From contig NC_030850.1 of the NCBI RefSeq assembly GCF_000208745.1, positions 7,748,370 through 7,812,369 of the forward strand: a DNA stretch of 64,000 bases. The letters run 5' to 3'. A model generated the notes under the pieces. The model was not told the origin of the DNA, did no database searches, and saw only the letters and a program-made list of their open reading frames with translations. Below are positions 27,632-39,858 of the stretch, one piece after another. Both the position numbers and the translations under genes were made by a program. Position 1 is the stretch's first letter; the number at the start of each line of letters is the position of its first letter. This DNA is from Theobroma cacao (taxonomy: Eukaryota; Streptophyta; Magnoliopsida; Malvales; Malvaceae).

Positions 27632-30600
27632 GTATATCAGTCTTTAACAGTGGCTAAGCCTGGTATCACTGAGTGCAAGATTTCTGATGGTCGGAATAAT
27701 TACAACTTTAGGATTTTTTTTTTTATTTTAATAGTCAGGCTTCTGGTGTTTCCTTTTATGTTACATTCAGGGTATTTCTATGGTCCAAGAAATGTCAATC
27801 CATTTTGAACTGCTAATGGTCAAAGGAAACTTGTAACTGGAAAGTTGTTTTTGTGTTTCTGTATGATGTCAAGTTGCCATTTTGAACATTAAGGTTGGAC
27901 AGGATTGTGGTAAAATCTTACTTTATTTGCTCTTTCTTCAATTAAAATTGTGCATGATAAAACTTCAGAAACTGTGTCAGTTGAAAATCACGAACACCTT
28001 CTCTTGGAATGGATAACTTCTGATCGGCCAATCAGCAATGCACTACTCTTGTTAGCCTGTCTTGCCTTGTATGCATTGATTTTCTTTGAGATGTGATACA
28101 ATAATGAAGCTGCTTCATTCCAATAGCATGAATAATTGTCGTTGTCTTGGTATCTTTTGGCAACAGATGGTGCCATAGCTTTTCTAAAGCTCCATGGTCT
28201 CTTTAGATTTATCACTGTCATCTTGAATTTTGACTAAGTGGGTTTTCTATTTTGACCAGAGAAATTACTTAGATGTTTACCGATATGAATCATGGGGAGG
28301 TTCAATGATTCCAACCTACACTCTTGGACAGCAGGTTTTACATTGTTTCTGTATTGTTCATTTCAATCTTTTCAATTGGAAGTTAATTGTTTGTTTAAGT
28401 TGATTGTTAGTGTTCCTGTATATTGCTATGCTCTGCTTCCTTGTGGAGTTGCCATGTTGCTAATCATTCTCAAGTAGCCATATTTGTCAACTATTTGGTA
28501 GAATGTCAGCCTAATCTGGGACTATTGCTGGTAAAAAGGATTAAATTGTTGGCTTAGAAATTCCCAGATGCACACTTTTAACTATAAAGCTACCGAATCC
28601 TGCCTTGATTCATACTGTGAGTATCTAAAGAAGCCAAATAATAATCTTAAAAAACTATAGTTTCTTAAAATACAAGGAGTTAGCAAAAGGGAAAAAAAAA
28701 AAAGCTAAAATAAAAGGACATTCTTAAGCCCATTATGTTGATGGAATAACTTTTGGGTGGAAGAGGGAGAGGGCTTGTAGGTATAGTTTTTTTTCCCAAA
28801 TTGATTACTGGGCCTTGGTTCTGTAACAATTTTTGTACAAATGGCACAAGAACAAGATGATCATGTTTCGTTTGAATGTTTTGACATCTGAGTTCATTAT
28901 TTTTTCATGATTTCTCATTGATGACTAAGATGAAATTCAAACCATTAGATTTTGTGACGTCCACACTGAATTATGGCATAAATTTGATGTTTTGCAAAAT
29001 AGATTTAAGCATCTACATCCCTCTGCAGAATTGTTGAGGCTAGAATTGGTATTTATTCTTCAGTTCCTTGTGATCTCGCAGTTCATCCCAGCATCATTGA
29101 CTCTTGACACAGGAGTCACTAGACCACCACCCCTTTTGAGTGAAGCTGATTTACTAAGTTGTATGGACAAGGTCAGAATTCCTAAGTGCTCTGATCTGGG
29201 TAATTTGATTCTGGTCTCAATATTTTCGGACAGCAATTAGTTTGATTTTTTGAAAACTTGTTGCTCTCTTTCTTCTATGTGAAAGGCGGGAATTGGTACA
29301 GATGCAACAATGCATGATCACATTAAAAAGCTGCTAGATCGATTTTATGCAACAAAGGACTCAAACACTCGTTTCTCGCCCACCAAACTTGTAATCTTTT
29401 TTCCCTTTTCTTCTTTGACTCGAGCTTTTTTATTATATTTTATTTACTTTTGAATCTTCTGTGTTACTGAATTTGTTATGAGCCAGGAGATTAATTAAAT
29501 ATTCAGAGAGAAAGTACAATTAGGGAGTTTAAAATTTGTTATGATTTGAAGTTTTAGAATAACTCTTTCTTTCTATCCAGTGGACACAGTGGCATCCAAA
29601 ACAAAACATGGTACTTTTAAAAATAAAATCTTATATGCATATATCATCATAGCAAATTACAGAAATTTTATTTTTATATATGTATGTTTGTGTACATATG
29701 TATATGTATATGAGTACATAAATGCATGCGTAAAATGTAATGCACTAAAATGAAGAGAAAATAGTATCTACTTGTGTTCTATTTTAGAATTATCAATTCT
29801 TTTTTATTAAAAACTCTCTATTTATATTTTATTTTTGAATAGGTTATGAAGTAAAATATAATATTGAACAAATAAAATGAATACAACAACCAAACAAATT
29901 CAATTGTTTGGGTCTCAAATTTGATAATCACATAAAAAAATTCTTGTAAAACTTAAATACAGTTAAGTATAAAAGAAAAGGAAGTATCTTTGAAAAATTC
30001 CAAATAATGATTAGTATAAAATATTTTTACTCAACAAAATCAATTTAAAGGATGTGATAAAATGTATATAAAGAGTTTTAATGAAAAAAATTACTTAAGT
30101 CACGACATGGGTTTAGCTCAAGTGGTTGGGTGGGTGAAGGTATTGAGTAGGTATTTTTTTTTTGCTCAGTGGTTTTGAGTAGGTATTCTAAGTTTAAGTT
30201 TTGATGCGCATATCTTTGCCCTACAAAAAATTACTTGTAGATCATCATAATAATCAAGTTTAAGTTTTGATGCACATTTCCTTGCACTAAAAAGAATTAC
30301 TTGTAGATCATGATAATAATCTCTATAGAACATAATAAGTTGCTTTCTCTAAGTTCTTTCTTTAAAACATTTGATTTTGTAGTGGTTTGTATACAGTTAA
30401 ATAGAAAAGAATTCTGATAGCTAAGATCATATCATCATACCTTTTCATTTAATTTGCATTGTTATAAAATATAAATTTAGCAAATGGGCTACTCGAATTT
30501 TGTTCCACAAATTACATCATAATACTTTCCTATTTCAACTTCATTATCGTGATTAAGTTTTGCTTACTCTTTGGATAACAATATTGTCATTTCGATATTA

Positions 30601-33600
30601 CCAATTAAATATTTTTAATATCAAACTCTAAATAGTTGTGAGTGCACACTTCCTTATGTAATTTATCAAATTGGAAGCACAAATTGGGGAGGGGGAGCAT
30701 TATTCTGAAGGAATTAACCATATTGCCTATATGTATGTACTGAAAACTTAACTAACCGCATCAGAGTGGATGGAAAGGTTCCTTGGTAACCAGCCACGTG
30801 TATACTAAATATTTGAAATTGATCCCTTTCACAGACTAATGGACATTTTTAGGAAGGTGTAGCTTTTAGAGTTTGGAGATGTAATTTACGCACTCAAAAT
30901 CCTTGTAACAGGAACCTTTTTCCTTTAAAAGGTAGTAAGTTTCCAGGATTTAGACATTTCCAAGTTTTGAACTATCTCTAGGCCAAGTGATGTCTTGAGC
31001 TATGATGAGAGACTTTTAAGTTTTAAATTATCTCTAGGTCAACACATGAACTGCCTGGATCAACTAATTGACATTGCCTTGCTAAACACGTTGTTGGCAC
31101 TTTCTGAAAGTGGTCTTCTTTAGCCTAAAAAGAGGTGCAAGTTTACATTTTTAGCCACCAGACAATAGGAGTGACCTTAAGTATGATCATAAGTGGCATG
31201 CTTAGTTAAGTGTGGGTATAACCAAAATGTAGTAAATCTATATCCTTGCTGTGGATTATCATTGAGTAAATGTGCCGAACTTATTGTGTTGATAGGAATC
31301 CCCTTTGTGAAAGGAGTTCTATTACTGAGTTTTTTCTCCGATCAATGTTTTGGGGTGTAAGAGAAGATTTGGATTTGGGTTTACCGGTTATAGTTTTCTT
31401 GAGGGTTTTATTTTGTACTTTCATTTGGTTGACCAACTTGTTAAATAATTTTGTTCTTGGTGTGCTTTTGATTTTAGAGTTTTTCAGCACTACATTTCAT
31501 TTTGTTGTCATATTAGTTATTTCTTTTATATTAGCAAACTAATTGAACCCTATCATGTGTAACTGGATAACAACTGGATGCAATGAAACCATAATTTGGT
31601 ATTATCTCTTCTTTCCTTTTTTGTGTTTCTTCCAAGTTATAAATTAGTTTTCTGACGGTAAGTTATTACATTGGTACTGACTGTGAGACTTATGTAATCT
31701 CAGGGTGAGGCACTGGTTATGGGATATGATGACATGGGGTAAGTAGTCTACTCTTTTTCTTTTTGGATAAGCCAGCTTACTTAAATTACAGTGCTAAGGA
31801 TAATATGTGGAATCTTAACTCTTATTTTATTTGTTAAAAGGTTAGTCAGTTTCATGCATGTTTATATGTGGCATGACATGTCCCAGATCATTATGAAGGT
31901 TTATTGTTTTTGGAAATTTTCTTATTTAATATATATATCCTTTTTAGGGTTTCATTTGTCTATAAAGAAATGGAGTCATGACTCTAAGATCGTGTGTGTT
32001 AGCCTGTATGTGGTTATTGATGTTGGTCTTTATCCGTAATTCCATTTGCTGCATTAATTTGTCTGTAGCATGATTAGCAAGTTGATTATTAGCTGAAGAA
32101 ATCAATAGCTAAAACTTGTGCCCTTAACTTAAGAGTCTTGTACCATTACCCGGATAAGGGCCATGCAGCATTTGCCCAGCCAAAGTGGCAGGGCTTGGTG
32201 CATCTGGTTCTGGCAGTAGTCATCCCTGTTCTCTTTTGGCATGGAGTGCTACTTGGAAGCATATTTTCTTTACACTCTTAACTTAAACATTAAGGAACTT
32301 TACTGTTGCACAAGAATGGTTAAGTTAACCACCAAGGACCTTTAGGCATATTTGATAAAACTGGAAAAGGATAGATTTAGATGAATGTACACAGTATATC
32401 TTATGGCAGTGATACGGTCCCTTGAAACGGATCGAGTTATGGGATGGTGTGTGGAAGGATTGGGTTTAGTTTGAGGTACACTATGTACTTGGGTGGAAGG
32501 TTTCTTTTTTTGACCTATGTTTGTAATGCTGGCTCGTTAGAGAGAACCTGCAGATCTTGAGTTTTAAGTACTCAGAACTTGAATAGATTTTGAACAACCC
32601 TCTTTTATTAACTTCACTGCCTTTTTAACTACAGCTTGGTGGAATAACCACACTTAAAGGAAGAAAGTGGAAAGGTGGAGACACAACCCCCAACAACATG
32701 AAATGGAAAACTACCACTAACAATAAAATAGGGACCATAACGAAACTGTTAACAATAAACTGCCAGCAATCAATCAGATATGTGGACTTAGTCTATACTT
32801 CCCATGTGTGAATCACTTGTAAACTAAGGGATTATCTGATGTGCTATCATTACTCCCTTCCTTCAAATCGCGCTTGTCCTCAAGTGTGAAGTGTGGGAGG
32901 CACTCCTTCATAGATGAAACAGTCTCCCAAGATGCCTCTGCTGCAGAAGTGTCTTGCCAATGAATCAAAACCTCTTGAATGTTTCGATTGCCTCGACGGT
33001 CTAGAACAGACAATGGTAGTGGCATGGGTGCTGCTGGAAGACCCATAGGGAGTGTAGCAGTCACTGGATTGTCCCCCTCATGAAAAACTTTTAGACAAGA
33101 GTCATGGAACACAGGATGAAGCTTTGTCCCTGGAGGAAACTCCAATTTATAAGCCATAAGTCCAAGACGTTGCAAAATTTTGAAAGGACCATAGAACCTT
33201 GGCAGCAGTTTTTGGTGACGACAATTAGCCAAGGAGAGCTGTGGATATGGCTGTAATCGTAAAAGAATCTTGTCCCTTACTTGAAATTCAATATTACGGT
33301 GCTTGGAATCATAAATGGTTTTCATCTTATGTTGGGATGCAACAGATTCTGCCTTAATGATTTAAGGATCATATCTCGAGATTGTAAGGCCTGATCCACA
33401 GCATCCAATTTGGAAATTCCAGGACAATAGGACAGCAGGCGCAGCAGTGGATGCCCATACACTACTTCAAAAGGTGTGGTCTGTAGTGAAGAATGAAAAT
33501 TAGTATCATATGAATACTCCACCCAAGTCAACCAATTCATCCATTTGGTAGGCTGAGCACTGGTAAAGCATCTTTAGTACATCTCCATAGTTCGGTTGAC

Positions 33601-36600
33601 AACTTTCGTTTGGCCGTCTGATTGGGGGTGGTAAGCGAAGCTGAAACATAACTTGGTGCTGCTAAGACGAAAACGTTCCTTCCAAAATGCACTTGTAAAG
33701 GTGACATCTCTATCACTCACCATTGTTTCAGGCAACCCATGTATTTTGAAAATATTGTCAAAGAAGAGTTGTGCAATACTAACAGCTGAATATGGGTGAG
33801 CAATTGGCAGTAAACGACAGTATTTAGAGAAACGGTCCAAAACCACCAAAATGACATTTATACCATGTGAATTAGGTAAGCCTTCTACAAAATCCAATGA
33901 TATGTCAGACCATACATGCTCAGGCATTAGTAAAGTCTGAAGAAGACCAGCAGGTTGCAAAGTTTCTGTTTTATGAAGTTGGCAAATACTGCAGGCACGG
34001 ATGAAGTCACGGATATGGTGTTTCATGCCGTTCCAGTGAAAATCTTTGGCAATGCGAAAGAGAGTTTTTTGATACCCTTCATGCCCTTGGTTGTGTAAGG
34101 CGATCATGACTGTCTGGATGGAAGGAGAATTAGGGGCTAAATAAACCTGATGTTTATAGAATAGCAGCCCTTGTTTGAAGCTCCACGGTTCAGCAGCAGT
34201 ACCCTCTTGGACAGTAGAGATTAAACTTTGGACTTCAGGTGAATTTTGTTGTTCATGACGAATTTCATCAAATAGGCTCAATTGTGGCATGGATATGGTG
34301 TGAAGGACAGCCCCATCGGAATCTCTCTGGGATAGAGCATTGGCTACAGAGTTGTATCGACCAGCCTTGTATTCTACTGAAAATGAATAGCCCAAGATTT
34401 TTCCCCACCAGTGTTGCTGTGGTGGTGTCAATAGTTTTTGCTCCAATGAGAACTTCAAACTATAGTGATTGGTGCAAACTATGAAGTGCTTGCCTCATAA
34501 GTAAGAGCGCCAGTGTTTGATGGCCTTAACAAGACCAATGAGCTCCTTTTCGTAGGTTGGTAAATGCTGATGTCGGATTGCCATGGCCTTGTTAAAGAAT
34601 GTGATTGGTTTATTATTTTGCAATAAAATCGCACCAATTCCAGTGTCAGAAGCGTCACATTCAATTGTAAAGGGTTGAGAAAAATCAGGAAGTGCTAACA
34701 CAGGCGTGGTGGTCGTGGCAGCCTTAAGTTTTTCAAAAGCTTGAGACAATTGGTCTGTCCATATGAAGGAATTTTTACGGAGCATCACTGTAAGAGGTGC
34801 TGCAATAGAACCATAGTTATGAACAAACTTGCGGTAGTATCCAGTGAAGCCTAAAAAACCTCGTAAGCCTCGAATAGTTAAAGGCTTGGGCCATTTTGTC
34901 ATGCTTGAAATTTGCTTGCATCTGCAATAACCCTTTGGCAGTGATGATGTGGCCCAAATAAGCAATTTGAGTTTGGGCAAATGAGCATTTAGATCATTTC
35001 AAGAAAAGGTGATGTTCTGAGAGCAATTTGAAAACGGTCCGCAAGTGATACATGTGCTGTATCTAGGTACGGCTGTAAACGAGTATATCATCAAAAAACA
35101 CCAAAACAATTTTTCTTAAGTGAGAATGCAATACCTCATTCATCAGGGCCTAGAAAGTAGATGGGGCATTTGTTAACCCGAAGGGCATGACTCGAAATTC
35201 AAAGTGGCCATGGTGTGTTCGAAAAGTTGTTTTTTCTACATTAGCTTCATTCATTTGAATTTCGTGATAGCCTAACTGCAGATCCAGTTTAGAGAAATAC
35301 TTTGCTCCGAATAATTCCTCCAACAATTCCTCAATCGGAATGGGAAATTTGTCTTTGATTGTCTTTGCATTCAATTCCTGATAATCTGTGCACATGCGCC
35401 AAGTATCGTCTGACTTAGGAACAAGGAGCACAGGAGATGAAAATGGGGATTGACTAGGCCGAATTATCCCTTGCTTCAATATCTCGGAACATTGTTGCTC
35501 AATGTCATCTTTCTAGACATGTGGATATGGATATGGTCTAACAACTATTTGATGATCATATGTACGTGAAGGAGGAAGGCTCATGGGTTCCTAGAATAAA
35601 TAAGCAAAATCTCGTAAGAGTCACTGTAAATCAGCATCGTAATCTTCTTCGGCAGTAACAACTTGAATCTCAGCACTTTGTGTTGGTTGGGAAGTTTTAA
35701 TTCCATGTAATTCTATTTGTTTTCCTAGTTTAGTAAAAGACATCCACATATTTGTAAAGTCCCACAAAATGGGTCCCAAGGTTTTTAACCAATTGACACC
35801 TAATACAACATCAAAACCGCTTAAAGTGAGAACATATAAATCAACAAAGAAAGTGTGATTGCCTAATTGGAGTGACATTCCCTTGCATTGACCTAGACTT
35901 CTAATTCTCTCTCCATTTGCAACCACAATCCGTAATCTATCTCGTTTTTCCACTTGAAGATTAAATTGTGATACAAATTTGGAGTCCACAAAACTATGAG
36001 TACTACTAGAGTTTACTAAAGATAGAGCTGGGTTACCATTCAATTTGCCTTGCAGATGCATGTTTAGAGGAGTATTGATACCGATGATGGCATTCAACGA
36101 GATCTCTGGTTGATTAGTATTAATCATATTCGGTTTGCTTTTTGTCTTTTTCTTCAACTGAGTCGATCCAGAATAATTTCTTACATTGATGGCCTTTGAC
36201 CTTTGACCTTTAAGCCACTCTCCTTCATTTTAGCCCTAGTCAATGTTTTCACAAATCTCGTACAGTGTTAAAGTAGTGTATTAGGAGGTTTTGATTGTTG
36301 AACCTTTGATATTGGTGTCCGAGTGGGCTGCCCCTTGCGTTCATAGAGTCAGGATATACTCATTGCAGCTTGTTGACTGGTGTTTGGTAGAGATCTTTTA
36401 GGAAAAATTTTAAGAATTATTATATATTGTGTCTGATTATTAAGGCCTAATAATTTTAGAAATTATTGTATATATATATATAGGCTGCTGTAAATAATTT
36501 TTCTATGACAGAGAATAAAAAACTCTCATGTTTTTCCTCCCAACATGGTATCAGAGCTTCTACCAACTAAAGAAGCCATATTTTTTATCGCTCGGCAGTA

Positions 36601-39600
36601 GGGGAATCTTGTCTGCTACTCTTGACAGTCGCCAGAAGCCTTGCTTGACTGGTGTTTCAAATCATGGCTGTCAAGAGTAGCAGACAAGATTCCCCTAGTA
36701 CCAAGCAATAAAAAATATGGCTTCTTTAATTGGTAGAAGCTCTGATACCATGTTGGGAGGAAAAACATGAGAGTTTTTTATTCTCTGTGATAAAAAAATT
36801 ATTTACAACAACCTATATATATATATATCAATGTTAACTCTAAAACAACACTAAAACAAGAAGTTATCACAAATATAGATAGCATAATATTAGGCCCTAA
36901 TAATCAGATACAAAAATACAATAATTCCTAAAAGATCTCTACCAAACACCAATTAAAAAAGGGACTGATGTAAAGTTCAATTTATTGTGCTTGAGTGAGA
37001 GTGCCGGCCTGTGAAGCCAATTGCTCAAATTTTTCTTGGTAATCTACTACAGAACCACTTTGTTGAAGTTTCACCAATTCTCCCAACTTATGACTCCTTA
37101 TAGGTGGGCCAAAGCACAGGTGACATTGATGTTTGAATTCATTCCAAAAAGGTTGTGGCATATCAACTTCCATTTGAAGGAACTATAGCTGCGCATTCCC
37201 CTCCAAGTGGAAAAAAGCAAGGCTAACCTTTTCTTCTTCGGTTGTTTGTTGGTGGCCAAAGTAATGCTCGCACCTGCTGAACCACCCTAAAGGATCTTCT
37301 TGGCCATTGAATTGTGGAAAATCCAACTTTGTGAGCTTAGGGATGATGGCACCTCCCCTTGTGGTTTCGGATCCTGTCCTTCTTGCTACGCCTTCGCCCT
37401 TATGGCTTCGGTTGTTACTGCCTTCCTCTGTAGCTACGGTATCAACTTTGGAAGCAGCTGAATCCTTAATGAGTTCATCTAGTCGAGCATTTATTGCTTC
37501 TTGTCGTGCCAAATTGGCTACACGTTCATCTTGGAACAATTGTAAAAGTTGCTGCAATTGTTATTGAAAAAGGTCCCCCATAACATTAGGCTCTGATACC
37601 AAATTGATACGGTCCCTTGAAACGGATCAAGTTATGGGACAGTGTGTGGAAGGGTTGGGTTTAGTTTGAGATACGCTAGGTACTTGGGTGGAAGGTTTCT
37701 TTTTTCGACCTATGTTTGTAATGCTGGCTCGTTAGAGGGAACCTGCAGATCTCTTGAGTTTTAAGTGCTCAAAACTTGAATAGATTCTGAACAACCGTCT
37801 TTTATTAACTTCACTGCCTTTTTAGCTACAGCTTGGTGGAATAACCACCCTTAAAGCAAGAAAATGGAAAGGTGGAGACACAACCTCCAATAACATGAAA
37901 TGGAAAACTACCACTAACAATAAAATAGGAACCACAATGAAACTGTTCATAATAAACTGCCAGCAATGAATCAGATATGTTGACTTAGTCTATGCTTCCT
38001 ATGTGTGAATTGCTTGTAAACTAAGGGATTAACTGATGTGCTAATAGTCGGATTGTAAGCACTATAGACCTTCATGCTGCCTACCATAACTGCATTGTCT
38101 TCAGAAGCAGTTGCATTATACACAAATTAAAAAGGTCTTTGTCTGCCTGTAGATAAGGATAGTGTAAAAAATTAGCCTATATCAACAAACAATGTGTGAG
38201 TTTGAAAGATTTAAAACATATCCTATTCTCTGTCCCCATTATCTTTAACATTCTCTTCATTCTTCTGAACGATTCGATTTTAAGAAGAAAAAGGGAAACA
38301 AGAAATAAAAGAAAGCAATCTAAGAAGCACAAATGTGCATGAAGAAGTACTTTTTTTACTTTGGAGAAGAAATCTGGTCAACTTTGCAAATGATGTTTTA
38401 CTTCATAATAGGAGATGCATTTCACTATATACGAATGTTTTCCAGGTTCAATATGAGTTTTTTTAGAGAGGCAATTAGTTGTAAAGCATATGGAAATGTG
38501 GTGCATATTTTCCTTCTTTCTCTGTTTTCATGGACACTTCTTTGATTGAGAAATTGCCCTGTTGGGCACTGGAGAACAGAATCCTTCTGTTAACCTGTGG
38601 TCAACCTTTGCAAAATTTTTTCGAAGATGTAGATAAATTTATCTAAAGAGCATGCAATATTGTGCAGCTGCTATCGATTTTGGTTCCCTAATAAGCTGCA
38701 ACCCTGTTTCCATATTGGAAGTTGCCCGTCAAAAGCCTACATCTATGTCCAAAATGACAATAATGTTGTCTCCACAGACTGCCACATTAATTGCAGTCAC
38801 TCAATAAGTGTATGCTAGTAGGATAGTTTTTTTATTTGCCCATGCAAGTGGTTGCATCATAATTACAATATTCTTGTTTCTTAGTTTTTTTCTGTCATTC
38901 ATCATGGTATATTTTTGATCAGGTATGAACTTTGGAAGCCAAATCTCAGATCAATGATGGAGTTTGACATGAAAGAAGTTAGTGTAGGCAATAAGAGAAA
39001 AGATGAAGTTTTAGCCACTTGCTTGCAACAGATGAAAGCTTGCTTCTTAGATGTAAGTTGCTTCTATATATTTATTTGCTTGTGGAATCTATTTTGCTGG
39101 GTAATTATGCTAGGGAACACTGTTTGTTTAGTGTAAAATTTGCATAATTAATAGGATTTAGGATGCAGAAAGGAGGAGGGCTGCTTAAGGGGGAGAGAAG
39201 GAGAAAAAGAATTCCTTAAGACAAATCAAACCTTGATGTATGACTCCTTATAAATTAAATAGGGAAAGAAAAAGAAGAGATGAAGTAAAGAAGTCAGAGG
39301 GGAAAGGAGAAGAAAAAAAGCAATCAAAGGGAGAAACAAAGGAAATTGAGGAAGTGCATAAGCATGGGAATATCTCAATAATTTAATCTCTATTTTTATA
39401 ATGTCTTAATAATCCAAAGCAATTGAAATTGAAAATAAGTATTTATAATACTTGGTAAATAAGTAAGAGTAACTGAAATAAAATAAGCTAAATAACCTAA
39501 ATTACCTAAATATAGATATAAAATTACCTTTGAAACCATGAAATTTTAAACTACTATATTAAGTTCCTAAATTATATAATTTCTCCATTTGGATTATCAT

Positions 39601-39827
39601 AATGTATGATGGACAAAAAAAAGGACGGCATAAGGGAGATTAAGAAATTAGAGGGTAGGAAAGAAATAGAAGAAACAATGGAAGAAAGAGGGAAAAATCT
39701 CAATATTTCAAAGTTTTTAGGATAGATTGAAACATCCTTTAGTCAAATCAAAATGGTACACCAAATATAGGATTTCGGTGATATAAGAAAGGTCAAAAGT
39801 CATATATATACATTTATCACCTTTGAA

Positions 39828-39858
<31 letters not shown>

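Larger units (their letters stand above)
22849..27654 (-). mobile_element. Ty1/copia LTR retrotransposon in TOP3A intron 10, antisense
   Basis: The element lies between two related LTRs (22854-23011 and 27429-27649). A primer-binding site complementary to Met-tRNA (TGGTATTAGAGCC on the minus strand) is at 27416-27428, and a G-rich polypurine tract on the minus strand abuts the left LTR near 23012-23020. The element is therefore read on the minus strand. The flanking bases GAGGC (22849-22853) and GTGGC (27650-27654) look like a 5-bp target duplication with one change. The internal region keeps gag, protease, integrase, reverse transcriptase and RNase H pieces in copia order, broken by frameshifts and stops. 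It is not expected to move by itself. Confidence 0.92.
32410..38043 (-). mobile_element. Ty3/gypsy chromovirus-type LTR retrotransposon in TOP3A intron 14, antisense
   Basis: Two ~440-base LTRs (32410-32849 and 37605-38043) share the start TGATACGGTCCCTTGAAACG. A perfect Met-tRNA primer site (TGGTATCAGAGCC on the minus strand) is at 37589-37601. A purine tract next to the left LTR confirms minus-strand orientation. The internal order is gag, protease, reverse transcriptase, RNase H, integrase and a chromodomain-like tail, so it is Ty3/gypsy and probably a chromovirus. A separate palindromic LTR structure (36378-36951) is inserted in the gag end. I could not find a clear target duplication. 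Confidence 0.92.

Noticed and set aside
31270..32039. Open frames of 82-90 residues in TOP3A introns 13 and 14
   Set aside because: They are hydrophobic, T-rich translations of intron sequence without motif. The first ends before exon 14, and the second lies between exon 14 and the gypsy element.
32409..32414. Target duplication for the gypsy element
   Set aside because: The flanks GGCAG (left) and AATAG (right) agree at only three of five positions, and the right LTR end is uncertain.
36546..36557. tRNA gene at the TGGTATCAGAGC motifs
   Set aside because: Only the 12-13 bases complementary to the tRNA 3' end are present, with no tRNA fold. They are primer-binding sites.
36378..36951. Calling the palindrome an ordinary MITE
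   Set aside because: The arms contain an LTR-type end followed by a Met-tRNA primer site, which MITEs lack, and no target duplication flanks it.
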